NCBI GenBank assembly: GCA_029959195.1
Contig: CP114123.1
Coordinates: forward strand, 1,984,001-2,048,000
From: Dictyophora rubrovolvata
Lineage: Eukaryota; Basidiomycota; Agaricomycetes; Phallales; Phallaceae
Direction: 5' to 3'
DNA length: 64,000 nucleotides
Positions 1-12,111 of this stretch are shown one piece after another (the first letter of the stretch is position 1; every line of letters begins with the position of its first letter). Under the pieces are notes generated by a model. The model did not search any database, was not told the DNA's origin, and worked only from the letters and a program-made list of their open reading frames with translations. Both the position numbers and the translations under genes were made by a program.

Positions 1-810
1 GCTCATTTCATCAATCAATGTGACCAAATCCTTTGAACGACCTTCGACGAGTCTTCTGTAATCTACCAAGTCTTGTCGTGCGCTTCTAAGCTTTTCTTCG
101 AGCCGTTTGATTTTTCGAGAAGCAAGCTTAGGAATGGACGGTTCTTGCCGCGTCTTCGAAGTAGTCCCTTCTTTGGGTGCAGGTGTGGGTACGTTTTCGT
201 CTTCGGAATCTGACCAATCATCAAAGAGGAGTTCTTTAAAAATTAGAAATATGATCAGCGTGAAATTGGTGCGCTATCATAAAAAAACTGAGTATAGTAC
301 TGACGAAGGAGAGGGTCATCTTCAATGACTGGACGCAAATATTGGTCGTCAGAGAAGAAAGATTCTTGTCCCGTTAGTCCAACGACGGATTGCGGTGTTG
401 GCCTCTAACAATATGAAGATCTGAATGAAACGAGTAGTAAAACGAACATGAGACATACGTCTTTCCGGATGTAGTTTATTAAACGCACGCGATTGTGAAA
501 GTCAAGGTCTAGAGCCAAATCGTTAGCCACCCAAAAGGGAAAAACAACACGGTAAAGCCATACCTAATCTAGCACTCAATGATCTAATATCAACGCCATA
601 TTTCGTCTTATCATGCTCCAAAGCTGATCCAACCGAATTGAAAACTTCAACATCAAACAGGGATTTGCAGGATGGTCTCCCTGAATCTGACTCTATCCAA
701 TCGCTCCATGTTTCTTCATCCTCCTGTTCTTCTTCTGAAGATGAAGAATGTGAATCTGATTCCGAATAGACTGCGCTGAGAGGTGTACCCTGAATATGAA
801 ATGCACTCAT
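1..810 (-). CDS. PRMT3-type protein arginine N-methyltransferase, N-terminal part (runs off the left edge)
   Basis: Four exons on the minus strand: 564-810, 459-508, 301-404 and 1-233, joined by GT-AG introns with the frame kept at each junction. The start is MSAFHIQGTPLS at 810. An acidic Ser/Glu stretch leads into EDEETWSDWIESDSG and then CKSLFD...ALEHDKTKYGVDI, which matches the degenerate C2H2 finger of PRMT3; LDFHNRVRLINYIRKD and QYLRPVIEDDPLL follow, as in PRMT3 relatives. The last exon, KLASRKIKRLEEKLRSARQD, is a coiled coil ahead of the catalytic domain, which lies outside the window. The family dimethylates arginine in cytosolic substrates, classically ribosomal protein uS5. It diverges from the CCDC25-type gene across 104 bp. 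The assignment rests on family motifs; the SAM-binding domain cannot be seen. Confidence 0.85.
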
Positions 811-914
811 TTTCAGGTGAAGGACGGCAAAAAGATTGGAGGCGCGAAGTTTGGGGAATTTGTCAGCATTTGTCAGCAATTTGAGATCTCGCCAACTAGC
901 ACGATCGCTCAGAG
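811..914. promoter_or_regulatory. Short shared intergenic region between divergent PRMT3-type and CCDC25-type genes
   Basis: Only 104 bp separate the two inferred start codons, which point away from each other. The spacer must hold both 5' UTRs and any promoter elements. I see no TATA box in it, as is common for housekeeping pairs. Confidence 0.5.
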
Positions 915-1941
915 ATGGTTATTTTCTTCAAATCCACTGGTATTTCCTTTTCTTTTACATGTCTTAGTTAATTCATATTTTGCGTGTGTTCAAGCTGTAG
1001 ATCCTCCGGTTGTCATTTATATGGGAAGGGACAAAGAAGAAAGTACGTACTCCCACTGTCTCATGATCGGCCACCTAAAACCTTCCAACAGACGAAGACT
1101 TGATAAAATACGCTTGGTCCGTTCATTGAACTATCGGAAAAAAGATACATCTATATCCAATGTTTCGACTGGTTCAACAGGCCTCAAGATGTTTGGTTCC
1201 ACGTCGATAAGCTATCATCTGCACACGTCTATCTTCGTCTTCCGGACTCTATAAAGTCTTGGCAAGAGATTCCGCAGCCTTTACTTGTAGATTGTGCGCA
1301 GTTGGTTAAGGCGAATTCTATCGAGGGGAATAAGAAGGATAACATCACTGTTGTTTATACGCCGGCGAGTAATTTGAAGGTATTCATTTGCGTTGGTTTC
1401 CGAAAAAGAAGCCTTTTTAAGAAATATACTTGTAGAAAACGGGTGATATGGCCACGGGTCAAGTATCCTTTCATGTTCATAATGATGTCAGTATACAGTT
1501 TTCTGAAAATCTGCCGTGGACTCGATTTGAGGTTTTTGTTCCTGACCCTATAGGTTAAACGAGGTGAGACTCTATTCCCTAACAATTTAGCCCTGATTGA
1601 ATCCGATACTGTCTAGTTCATATTCCCAAACGAGAAAACGTCATCGTCAACCGGTTAAATAAGACAAAGGTCGAAAAGGAAGTTGATCATGAACAAGAAC
1701 AGGTAGATCGCCTTAAAGCGGAGGCTACGGCTCGACGGGTTGAGGCACAAGCTAGAGTAAATTTTGCAGCCACGTTCTGTCTCTTTCCAACTCATTTTTT
1801 TTGTAGCGTAAGGCAGAAATGGAACTAGCGAAAACCAGAGAAGCGGAGAAAGCTGCACGATCATACGACAGTCTTTTCAGCGGCGAGTATGAATACAATG
1901 AGGACAAGACTGCCAAAGAACTCGAGGAAGATTTCATGTAA
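915..1941 (+). CDS. CCDC25/Jlp2-type protein (NFACT-R / DUF814 domain)
   Basis: Eight exons (915-939, 995-1042, 1092-1116, 1181-1379, 1436-1486, 1554-1563, 1617-1756, 1807-1941) give 210 aa, close to the 208 aa of human CCDC25. Diagnostic segments are VVIYMGRDKEENEDLIKYAW, DVWFHVDKLSSAHVYLRL, DCAQLVKANSIEGNKKDNIT and VVYTPASNLKKTGDMATGQV, followed by VKRVHIPKRENVIVNRLNKT and a charged coiled-coil tail ending DSLFSGEYEYNEDKTAKELE. The NFACT-R domain binds nucleic acid or ribosome-associated substrates; human CCDC25 is known as a DNA sensor and yeast Jlp2 is its relative. Exon 6 is only 10 nt (GTTAAACGAG), and using donor gtcagt for exon 5 is what keeps the conserved VKR reading. The gene looks intact. 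Confidence 0.93.
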
Positions 1942-2686
1942 ATTAGACACGTATATCAAATATTTTGAAAATATCTCTATTTTCTTTTTGGGATTTACAT
2001 GATTGTAACCTTTTAACCACGAACAAAAACCTACTTATCGAAGTTCATGTTTCGAGGTAAGGTACCCCTGACAAACGCAGGAAGTGAACGTTCTTCTTGC
2101 TCCCATAAAATGAGGACGACGCGTAAAAAAACGCGAGCGACGCCCAGAGTGTCAGGGAGCAGCTCAGATAATATATCGACATAGAAAGAAAAGAAGGGTA
2201 TATTGAAAAGAGTCTACGAAGAAATTAGTCGTTTGTTAAAGCGGAGAAGGATGCACGCACATTTTACATGGACGCTACAAACTTTGAAAACTCAAAAATT
2301 GTCACCCGCGTGTGAATCCTTCTCTCGCGAAAAATCAGAAATGTCAAGAGTAGGACGAAAAATAAGCAGGTCGTAGGATAAAAGTACTTTTTTCTCGCTC
2401 TGTAAATGAACGCTCCGTCATAAGGGATGTCAAACCGACATAGACGGACCGCTAAAGTGAATGGAGCTGTGATATATTTTCATAAAAAAACTCGAGAAAC
2501 ATAATGTGAAAAAGGTATATTCTGTAATAGAATTGCAATGAGGCAAGAGGATATATCGATGGCACTTGAGGAGACTTACGACTACATGGATGAGAGAGGA
2601 TGGGGAAAAAAATAGCCGCCCAAGCCTGAATGTATTTAACGGAACCAAATGTATTACGTAATTGTTTTTGATCAGTCTCCCGGAAC
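1942..2686. other. Intergenic, no gene supported
   Basis: The sequence is AT-rich. Open stretches on the minus strand around 2430-2826 have no intron signals or recognisable motifs, and I treat them as chance. No inverted-repeat ends or simple repeat stand out. Confidence 0.4.
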
Positions 2687-3400
2687 ATGCCGAAGAAGAA
2701 AAACGACCGCGTTGTCGTCCAATTCAGAGACTCCGGACATAAGTACATCAGACACAGTAGCAAACCTAGGCGCGGATACAAAAAAGACACAATGCTCACG
2801 AGCTCCTTAATGACTGAAGAATTCATTCAAGGTGACCCGGAAGCTGGCCACGCAATGGGCACTACCGCGTCCCGCTGAGGATGATATTATTCACCAGGTA
2901 TTTGTGTTGTGGTGTGTGTTCAATGTGCTGAATCCTTTGCTATCTATTACTCTAGCTTATTACATGTAGATACTCTCAATGGAAGGGACGAAACACCGAG
3001 GGTTCTGGACCATTTCAGGTCTACGCTTGCCTGATGTTTTCTTTCTAGTGTCGTCATCCAGTGATCCTTCATTAATCGACGAATACGAGGACTATCATCT
3101 CCGGTTGTAGCTGCTTTACTCCAAACAAGGTCTCCACCTTGACAAAAAGCGGCTAATTTGTCTCAAATATACTAATGTCGATCAAACGAAGTCTGAAGCG
3201 ACATTCTTTGGATATTATATTTCACGTGGAATAGATACGCTCCAACAAGCTGAGACAGAAAATCAAACAGGAGGCCCAGAGTTATGCGGAAGAATTGTCT
3301 CAGCATCAATCGCGACATTGTCCAAGCAGATATCTTCAACACAAGAGGTCAGGGCGCGTTGGTAAGTCTAGGCGATGCTATAATTGTTATAATTGTCACA
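2687..3400 (+). CDS. Possible decayed or unresolved multi-exon gene
   Basis: The segment starting MPKKKNDRVVVQFRDSGHKY at 2687 is basic and codon-like. In another frame it continues as KVTRKLATQWALPRPAEDDI up to a plausible donor near 2898, with an acceptor near 2970 leading to ILSMEGTKHRGFWTISGLRL. A further open stretch near 3120-3340 reads DKKRLICLKYTNVDQTKSEA. The parts need at least one frame change or an unseen intron to join, and a stop lies between the last two. I recognise no family. It may be a degraded host gene. Confidence 0.25.
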
Positions 3401-3884
3401 TTCATAATAATAACTCGAATGATTCGGACATCGGCTCAGCCTCCCGTTCGAAAGGTTTCACGACTGAAGTTTGCAGTTCGCCATTATCTGGGTTCCTCGC
3501 AGTACCACCGCTTCCATTGAACACCATCTCGTTTCCTCGCACGGACGGTTGTAACACGGGAATCCAAATGAAGATTGACGTTGCCTGAAAGGGGATAGAG
3601 TCGGAAGTTTTCGATTCGCGGACTAAGTATACGTCCGTCGGTCATATTGGGATTTGGCATATGACAGAAGAATAGCAGAGCAGCAAATTTTAGCTTCAGT
3701 TGTATTGTCTAAGCTGTCGCGAAACAGGCTTCTGACTTGTTTCGAGGCGAGTCGTCACACGTATGGCAATTGGAAACCTTAAGCCTATTCAGAATTTGAC
3801 CCTTCTAGTTCACCAGCGGCTGGAATAAGACCCCTGTCATGTGGTGTCTGTAAGCCACCGGGCGTTATTACACAGCCACGAGAC

Positions 3885-3892
3885 TATAAAAG
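3885..3892 (+). promoter_or_regulatory. TATA-like box of the first soluble-family gene
   Basis: TATAAAAG sits 88 bp upstream of the ATG at 3980, a normal fungal distance allowing for a short 5' UTR. Confidence 0.5.
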
Positions 3893-3979
3893 TGCTTCGT
3901 CATCGCGTCATCCGTAAGGTTTCGCTTAACGTCTCACCTCACGTTCGTACTTACCTCCTGTCCCACGTCGGTAATTGCA

Positions 3980-4791
3980 ATGTCCATAGCCCAAATTGAT
4001 CAATCTCTACAAGCGGCTTTTGCACTTGCAAAATACCCAAGTCCTACAACAAGTTCTCAAGTCCAACAAGATTTAAAGTCCCTTCTGAACGCTTTGGTGT
4101 GTTGTTGAGCTTAGGAACCACTCTATTTGTCTCTAATAGATTGACATTTAAGGAGACTTCAACAACCACGGCAATTAAAGATCTGCCTATCAATGTCACG
4201 GCATCTGATATCAAGGTAAGTACGAAGCATCTAGAAGCAAAGTACGACTAATCCTGCATTTGCCGTAGAGTATCGTTCCAGCAATCGTTGCATACGAGAC
4301 ATCTTTCGTTAAGGCTACTTCTTGCCTTACGGTAAAGAACTCGACCACTTTGATCGAACGTCTCATTGATGATCTTTTCTTACGTAGAATCTTTATCCTC
4401 CACTCTCCTCTCTAGATGGCGTTTCCATACTTCCCGTCATCCAAAGCATACACACGACCCTCGTGAAGCTTCTCGGCGAGTGCCGTTCCAGGCTTCCTGC
4501 CGCTGAAGTGGCTCTTCCAGGATACGGCAAATTCTTTCTAACCAACCTACAGAGCATCATAAATGTATTTATTCTGTATTCAACTTGCATGCTAATTTCT
4601 GAGCACAGTGACAGCCTTATTACGAATCTCTAATTGCTACAGCACCAGTATGTTTTCTGTGAAGATTCATAAAGCATCGAAGTAATTATAATATTTTTGA
4701 TTAGCCTACTATTCCACAATCCGTTATTAAGCAAATGCAGTCTGCCGCCGATGCAGCGCTTCAAGATGCGGTGGCTGGTCTTCCTCTTTGA
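3980..4791 (+). CDS. Unrecognised ~180-aa soluble protein family, copy A
   Basis: Six exons (3980-4096, 4153-4215, 4269-4331, 4388-4564, 4615-4647, 4705-4791) give 179 aa with every splice junction in frame. No signal peptide or membrane segment is seen; the protein looks all-helical and amphipathic. Copies B (13912) and C (28713) share the same six exons with almost identical exon lengths, the block PGYGKFF in exon 4, P-Y-[YH] opening exon 5, and the C-terminus AVAGLP[LIV]. The first intron uses donor gtgtgt where B and C have gtatgt. I do not recognise the family; HsbA-like surface-binding proteins are a similar size but normally carry a signal peptide, so I do not assign it there. It sits 1.1 kb upstream of DUF6533 copy 1. 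Confidence 0.8.
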
Positions 4792-5908
4792 TTTCTGTTA
4801 CCATCTTTTACTGTCCCCTACCAAATTCTCCATAATAGAAATTACTGAAGCACTTTTATATAGTGTTGTATCTCGGTCCGAGCGAGGCTTTTGAGATTGG
4901 AATTCCCTTAACTGCAATATAATGATAAATGTCCGAGTCAGGCCACCAGGCTGGCAGGATTGGGGCTAGTTGTGAGATAGCAAGCGAGTTGCCTCGCGAG
5001 GCCACAGTTAGTCCTCACCCTTTTTTTGAAAGTTGATTTTTGAATCTTTTTTACCCTAACCCCTAGACTGTCGTGATGTTGGGCTACCGCCGCTATCAGA
5101 CAGGTTTAATATTGAAAGATGATTGCCATGGCACCCTTTTTAGTTCTATATTACAGAACTTTGGATCTCCATGGAAGTGCAACAGTGATTGCTTGAAGTA
5201 TCACGAATGTTACCCTCAGTAGAGATTTAACTTCAGTACGTCAAATTCAGTGATATAAGTGAGTAGCGCCCGCACCCGTGAAGTCTTTGGAACAACCATC
5301 TAGTGTCCAACTCAATATATATGTCTTTTTTACCGATAGACATAAAGCTTTTCTTGAACAACAAGTACGGAGCTGAGATACTTTTCTATATCATATTAAT
5401 AGCATTGACAACGACAGCTTCGTAGAAAATCAGCCACGCACGCCACATCATATCAAATGCGCTGAAGGCTCAGGAAGTCAACGACATTAGCACAAGCGAG
5501 TTACGTTCACCCTAAAAACCTCAGTTGTGATGGGATCATAGGCTCGCCGACGAAACAGCGTTGAGTCCCAGCCTTTGGGCGTTGATGGACCGCCACATTG
5601 AGACTATCATGATTCATCCAGTTCTAATGAGCTCACACGACCCGCTATTGGACACTGCGAGTCTTTTGAAAACACCAACTGAGATGAAGAAGGACGTTCG
5701 GAAGATGAATGCAAATCATTCCTGCGGATATTTTGATTTATCAAGGAAACGACATTTTGCCATCATGCGGTGATTGATGAAGGCCACTTGGACATCCGGC
5801 TTTGCCTTGGTTCAGTTTTCATTTAAATTGTAGACATTCATACCCGTTACCACAGCCCAAGCTATTAAGCTTAATTACCTTCGCACCTTTGCACTTCAGT
5901 CTTCGAAG
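4792..5908. other. Intergenic region; its end carries the DUF6533-family promoter block
   Basis: No gene is supported. A small open stretch at 5561-5773 has no homologue in the window. From about 5774 the sequence (gattgatgaaggcc, then ccggctttgccttggttcag) matches the upstream blocks of the other DUF6533 copies at about 41.6, 58.9, 24.1 and 17.2 kb, so it is probably the conserved promoter/5' UTR. Confidence 0.5.
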
Positions 5909-7641
5909 ATGAACAACAATGCTACTAATGCTACCTCTATTAATAGTAGCACAGTCGCTTTGGAATTGATCCAAGCGTTATATTTAAAGTAGGTACCCAC
6001 CTCATTGAAGATTCGGTGCTTGTTTAACTGGAGTCATTAGTTACGTAGGAATCCTTATCTCTATTAGCGCGTTAGGTGCATTATTTAAGGTCTGATAAAC
6101 TATGGGACAGCTCAATGCTGAAAATAACCTACCAGCACTCTTCATCTACACTACAGTCTTAGCTATGCCACAGGAAATGGCATACATATGGTTATCACCC
6201 AAATGGTTCAGTATTCCAAACTTGTTTTACATTTTGGCAAGATACGGAAGTTTAATTGGTCAAGCACTTGTCGTCTGGTTATCTTTTGTGCCAGTAAGCA
6301 AGAATATTTTGACGAGTTTGCAAACAGTATTAACCATTTCTTTCCTGTAAGCCTGGGAGGTAAGATATCTTACATAATTATGAAGATTGAGAAATTGACA
6401 AAGTGCAAAAGGTTGTGCAATGACCTGGCCAATTTACAGAGTGCTGCGTTCATTTCGGCGTATACTGGTCTTCAAGGTTGGCGCAGTATGTCACGTGTAA
6501 TTTGTAAACACTTCTGAACACTAGTCTAGGCTTGTTGATTACTCGAGCGTACTCATTGTGCCAAGGTAACAAGGTCATAGCGGGGGCTTTGGTCTTTTTT
6601 TATGTGGGAGGACTTGCTTTAAACATTTATAGTAACAATTCTCACTGTAATAAGACGACGCAGTACAATTCTCACATTTCATTTAGTTTCAGTAACACCT
6701 GGCGGATGCGTTCAAAGGTCAGCAATAAATTCTCAAGTATGCTAAATTTTGTCCTTAACTGTTTCTAGCTTCACCAGTATGTTCAATTAATCAATCCCAG
6801 TTGATCAATTCGATGGGTCTCTTAATGTGATAATTTTTGCAAAAGACATCCAAGTGGGCTTGGCCCAAAAAGTTTGTGTAATTGTAACCGATCTGCTTGT
6901 GTTTTGCACTTGCATCTGGAAGGTCTGGGGTACTTGGAAGTTGAAGCGCGAGACTGGCATCCGAGGTAACAATGACCTTGTTTCGGTGCTACTCAGACAA
7001 AGTAGGTTTTAATCACATCCTTGACGAAGTCGTGTCTTACATAAATATAATAACGAATTAGCCGTGTCAAGGTTTTGGTGAGCCTAAACAATAGAGAATT
7101 CTTTTTTGACAACTAATTCTGGCATTCCGGAAAGCTTCGTGGTTGTGTTTACCATTACTGGTACAGTTGTTGGTCAAGTGAGAACAACGCAATTCATTTT
7201 GTCTTCCTGGTTAGCTGACTTCTGATTTTTTTCTTCTACAGTTTGTCGATTCCGTTAGCACACTTTTTTTTGGATGAAATACTAAGTTATAATTCATTCT
7301 ACACCAGACTGTAGAGTCTGTTACAAGCAGTCTCCAACATAGGTATGATCATTTTCGTCTCCGTCCCAGTGTCATATTGTTTATCTTTAATTTCAAGTTT
7401 TTCGACCATTTTGATTGTCAATTTTACTTTGGATCTTCGTCAACAAAATTTCGCAGCAATTCGAGCTACCAATATATCATTACCAACTATTCAAATTCAA
7501 AGTATTGTGAATTATATCCACCAATCCATCCTTGAGGGAATGGGTGATCATGAAATACCGATACATACGAGTCAGATGGGGGATGAGGATGATGTCTCGG
7601 GACCTCTGGACGTCCAGATTCAATGCGAAGAGCCGGCTTAG
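5909..7641 (+). CDS. DUF6533-type seven-helix membrane protein, copy 1
   Basis: Fourteen exons are inferred by alignment to the four paralogues. The N-terminus MNNNATNATSINSSTVALEL carries Asn-Xaa-Ser/Thr sites. Exons 2-3 give the DUF6533 hallmark pattern, a helix followed by PQEMAYIWLSPKWFSIPNLF and ARYGSLIGQ. Exon 6 gives GLLITRAYSLCQGNKVIAG, the family's R-x-Y-[AS]-L motif. Exon 9 gives TDLLVFCTCIWKVWGTWKLK and the last exon a final helix plus an acidic cytoplasmic tail ending QCEEPA. Exons 4 (CCTGGGAG), 8 (CTTCACCA), 10 (16 nt) and 12 are micro-exons, and the frame is open only if they are kept. It is the most divergent of the five and uses variant donors (gtgcat after exon 2, gttagc after exon 12). 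DUF6533 proteins are fungal receptor-like membrane proteins of unknown ligand. Confidence 0.8.
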
Positions 7642-8781
7642 GGTCATGTTTAGTTTTTGCGATAAAATCGTTGATTTTCTCTGCCAATTTGTTTATCATT
7701 GTAAAGAATGAAAAAATCTCTTCCTCTTGAAAGAACGCGATGTCTGACCATTAGATGCAGAGTGTTTGTGTCCTGCTTTACGCCGAAGAAATAAACTCAA
7801 GTATTTAACATTATGCTACTTGACGAACATTTACTCGACCTTGGAATCAAATATGACTGGGATTGCCTTACATATGCTGTGTCGAAAATCCTAACGACTT
7901 TGATGAGCCCGTAAATTACGCATGGCTGATTGATGCAGACACGCTTCGGTTTGGGTAGCTGGCTGCACGGGCAGCCACCCGCTACAGGCTAGTCGGTTGA
8001 GACATTTATAAAGAGCTAGATAATCAACTAATCACACTCGTGCGGCGCGGTTGTCGAATCTCTGCTTGCCAGTGGTTATGGAGGGTTATGGACAAGAAAA
8101 GAATCAAAAGATCAGCATCGCCATTATATGCAAAAATCGATATCAGCTTATTTGCGATTATAAACCTTATAATGTTAATGAGCGGAAAGGCGGTAATTAA
8201 CTGGATTAGTGATTCGCGACTGCGATAAACCGGCAGTCGAAAAAAAATTTATCATCAACCAGATCAGTGTACTTTTTTCTAAATCTAAATAAGAAAATGT
8301 TCCAATGTTCTTTCAACTTTTTCCATATTTAGGCTCACGAGAGTCATAACATAGTCCTTGAAATATAATATTGATATTGAATGTATATAGCCCATGAAAA
8401 ATGCTAGTTACTCTGAATCACCTGAGCAAAATCCAACCAAGCTACGTTCAGGTAACCAGAAGTCTGAAGAGGCTTTTGAAACGAGGGACTAAAACACAAA
8501 CTAGTATGGCGGAAACGAACATCACTTTAATTTCTGGAAACCGGTGTCCCCCTTTTTCACTATGCTATGTCCACGACTAACGAATCACTGATTTACGTTT
8601 GATCCGGATAGTTGTTCACAATGGCGTTCAATGAATTTTCTCCCTTTGTTCATGCCTCTTCATCTCAATTATCCCTTTCAAGTCCTCCGCCACAATCCCT
8701 TTCTTGACCAGGGACGATCAAACTACAATGACAATGACAACTTAACCATACGTTCATATTTTTACTAAAATTTATAATAAG
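7642..8781. other. Intergenic, no gene supported
   Basis: The first ~150 bp resemble the 3' flanks of the other DUF6533 copies. A TATA-like string (tttataaagag near 8009) precedes a 62-codon open stretch at 8040-8228, but that stretch has no motif, introns or paralogue. The remainder is AT-rich with no repeat I can define. Confidence 0.4.
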
Positions 8782-11125
8782 CTAACTTTGCCCTACAACT
8801 TGATAATTTCCCTCCGACGCCTGCCACTGAAATACCTCCTCTCCCGACTTTCTAGTTCTTTTGTGCTCCCTCTCTTGCACCCGACCCATATACAAATCGA
8901 AATGACACGATCTCTCGTGGTCCTCTCGAACGTGATCAGTCCTCCACACCTCATGTCGGAAATCGCACCCGTCAATATTACACTTTACCACCAACTTCGG
9001 CAATTTCGGCAACAACACAGCGTCCGCTACGTCCAGATGTCGCGAAGAAACAAGGCTCTCCTCGTATTGAGCGTGCGTCGAGAGATGACGGTACCGCTTA
9101 CGCCTATCTCGCCCGCCTATGAATGTGTTACAAATTCCCCTGTTAGAGGGGAATTCGTACCGACAACAGAATCCTGCTTTATTTCCGTACTTTGTGGGTA
9201 CGAAAAACAAGTCGACAGGGACCTCGTCGTCGTCCGCCTGTGGAGAGCCAGATGAACCTGGTGGTGGGCTTGACGGAGGCGGTTCAGGTATGTACTTTTG
9301 TGAAGACACCTTGCGACGACGAGCAGGTGTTGGAGGTATCATGACCTCGTCTTCGTCTTCATGCTTGCGTTTAATTGGAGTCGTCTCTGGAAGTGCTCTC
9401 CCTGATTGATTAAGGATTGTTGCGATTCAGACGTTGTATATGCTGGGAGGAGATTCGTACCATCTTTCGAGCTCCCCGGAACTAAAGGAGCTTGATAGCT
9501 TCCGCTTGTCCAGGGGTTCTGGCCATAGCCAGTGTTCATGTCTACAATGGCGAATCAGATCGTTGTTCCTGTGACGATGAGGACTTTTCAAACTCACTGT
9601 TTATATTAGCTCTCGGATTCTGCCCTTGCGGAAAAATCTAAACAAAACAGAATTACATAACAAGTTTGTAAACGAAAAAAAGAAAAGAAAATGACTCCAT
9701 AATCCTCAGGACGAAGCGTAATGCCGTAAGACCTTTCCAGATATTCAACCTCGGTCGGTTTCCATTCCTTCTGCTGCGATTGATAGTTAGGCTGGCTGAG
9801 GAGAGCATCGGGTATGAGCGGCACTTGGTTTTGCACTTGCGCCTGCGCTTGTGCTTGAGCGTGTATTGCGGTATATTCCGAGTACTGATTTTCACTTAAT
9901 CATCGTGGTCCAAAATAGGAAAATTAATAATGAACATACCATTTGTGATCGACTTGCTGGGTGTGCCGTTGGGATATCAGTAGCACCTGTCTGGCTCCAC
10001 TGCTGACGATATGTCTCAATAAAGTGGGGAGGGGGATTATGATCAATAACATACCAAATTGGGCTGATATACCGCTTGCTCACCCGGCTGTGCTCCAGGC
10101 GTGTACGCCCCATTCATCCCTGGGTTCCCCGCAGTTCCGGCCTGAAAGAAAATCTCGTTCAGCAACACGAAAGACATCGAGTGGTTATAAATATACATAC
10201 CTGCCTTTTTACAGCTGCATCAAGCAGCAATACACCAATCTAAAACAAAGCGTGTTAAGAAACGAAAAATCAAATTGAAAAGTAATATATGGCACATACA
10301 TTTTCACGTGCGTGGGGTGGAAGGGATTCGTAGAAAGCCTGAAGTTGTTCAGCAGTAGAAATATTGGCGTTGCTTGACAGTTGGACTGGAACCGGGGGTC
10401 TGAGAGGAGATGTAAAAGACTGTGTTGAACGTTAAAATGCGTGTGTTGTAAACAAAAAATCATGTACACATACTTGTTGGTATGAACTAGGGATGTTCTG
10501 GAAATTCGTGTTCGCCATTGCAACGCCAGCGCTTTCGGCGAATTGGAATGAACTATTCCTTTGGTTAGCTGGTATATTATGCATGTGATCATCCTGCTCG
10601 TTTGGATACGCGTAGGGGACCTGAGACATCGAACACGTTCGTTTAAACTAACAAAAATCATTGGAACACAGACACGCACATGTGGCTCTTGTTGTTTAGC
10701 ACTCTTTTCAAGTTCTCCAAACGGGACATGACCCCATTCCTGGGGATACCGCGCTAATTCACGTGGATCGGTAGGTTCAGGGGCAGTATTACGCTAAAAA
10801 AAACGCTTCAGCTTAAACACCATATTCGCGTCGTGTCTTGCTGAAAACAAATTAAAGTCACCTTTTCTGCCGTTCCACCGGCCTGTAACCTTTGCGCGAC
10901 ACCACTCACGCAAGTCGCACTCGCGTTTTCAGAATCGGAAAACATGGTTTGACGAATGAAGGTTTTGAACAATTGGTCGTAGACAAGATCATCCCCGGTA
11001 AGCATCGGACGCGCGACAGCGTGTGCTTGGGGCTTATTACGAAAGACGCGTCAATAAAAGATGGCATTGTAGTGTGAAACTTTAAATCGTACCTGAACGG
11101 CGAAAGTACCATGATCAACTTGCAT
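8782..11125 (-). CDS. Q/P-rich zinc-finger protein, probable transcriptional regulator
   Basis: Twelve exons from MQVDHGTFAVQ (start at 11125) to a TAG at 8782. The N-terminal half holds MLTGDDLVYDQLFKTFIRQT, a low-complexity Q/N/P middle (AQAQAQAQVQNQVPLIPD) and EWKPTEVEYLERSYGITLRP. A basic stretch TPIKRKHEDEDEV then PTPARRRK looks like a nuclear localisation signal. The C-terminus has Cys/His clusters: FCCRYEFPSNRGIC...RYRHLSTH and KCNIDGCDFRHEVW...HVREDHERSCH, both fitting C2H2-type fingers. Joining STGYGQNP...SSKDG to RALPETTPIK requires a 61-nt intron starting gtacga near 9461, which restores the frame. It looks intact. No orthologue is known to me; nuclear DNA binding is inferred. Confidence 0.75.
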
Positions 11126-11677
11126 GATTAAGATTCGAGAAGTGACAGTTGATTACGCGAGGCGAGAGAAGTGCTGTAGAAGACTGGTTGAAGAAGTCGG
11201 CTTAGGAATGTTTAATATTGAGGAAAGTGTTGGGTGACTCAGTCCGCTGGTGGGTATATATATGGCCGAGATAAATGTCCATTGCTTCTTTGTTTGGACC
11301 AAAGAAATGTGTTATTGCCCAAGATAGGCTTGCGGGCTCGAAGTTTTCCGCCACGACTATTATTGCATTCCATTTCCAAGCGCACCCATAACCATTATGT
11401 TGCATCTCCCCAGCGGTTGACATTTCTACCACTCGGATTAGAATTTGCGTCTTAAATATTCTTATCTAGAGGCGATGGCGTCGACTAGTATACCAAAAAG
11501 ATGATTAGTCATCAACATATTGGTGCTATCGGGCCAGCAACAGCTGGAAAGTCACCCGAGCCAAGACCCATGGCTTGCGAAGCTAATTGTCTTTAATTTG
11601 AGACTTCGAGTTGAGGTCGTTTATGTGGCATAACTCGAGGAAAAGCGTTGGTGCAGGTGGAATGCTCGAAGTGTTGG

Positions 11678-12111
11678 CTAAGCGTAGCACAAAGAATCGG
11701 TTGGATCTAGAGCAACGTCATCCGAACTGGTGTTTTTCCATTGAATGAAGATATGATGCTTCAAGACTGTTGGAGAGGATGAGGAGGCGTTTGCTGTTGC
11801 TGATGCTGACCAACGCCTCTTCGTTAAATGAACCCCGACAATGACCGTACGACCCGCGCGCGGACGATGGTTCTGCATAGAGATATCCTTGTATTACACC
11901 GTGGCAGCAATCCTTATGTTTGTTAAAAAGGACATCGAAATCCGCCCATGTTCGGTGTCGTTAAACTCTGATGGCCATTGAAGTTGTCAAACACCACGCA
12001 GACCTTGAGTTGACCAGATGATATGATATGGAAGTCGATTCGGATGGTGTCATCAGCTATTCCGTGATTTTTTCGTTCTTCTTGCATGTAACAAGATCTG
12101 GATTTGAGCAT
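11678..12111 (-). CDS. Doubtful small reading frames on the minus strand
   Basis: Two adjacent open stretches read MQNHRPRAGRTVIVGVHLTK (11678-11878) and KSRSCYMQEERKNHGIADDT (11923-12111). They have host-like codon use but no recognised domain, and I could not find splice sites joining them convincingly. They may be chance or the remains of a gene. Confidence 0.2.

Noticed and set aside
2452-2826. 124-codon minus-strand open frame
   Set aside because: No domain, no splice-site logic and no paralogue; overlaps coding-like plus-strand sequence.
3280-3600. CYNCYNCHIHNNN stretch as a possible retroelement zinc knuckle
   Set aside because: Spacing does not fit a CCHC knuckle, and no neighbouring retroelement domains or terminal repeats were found.
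3980-4791. Hydrophobic surface-binding protein (HsbA) identity for the soluble family
   Set aside because: Similar length, but no signal peptide in any of the three copies and no motif I can match with confidence.
4980-5010. Palindrome gcctcgcgaggc
   Set aside because: Short isolated palindrome with no flanking structure.
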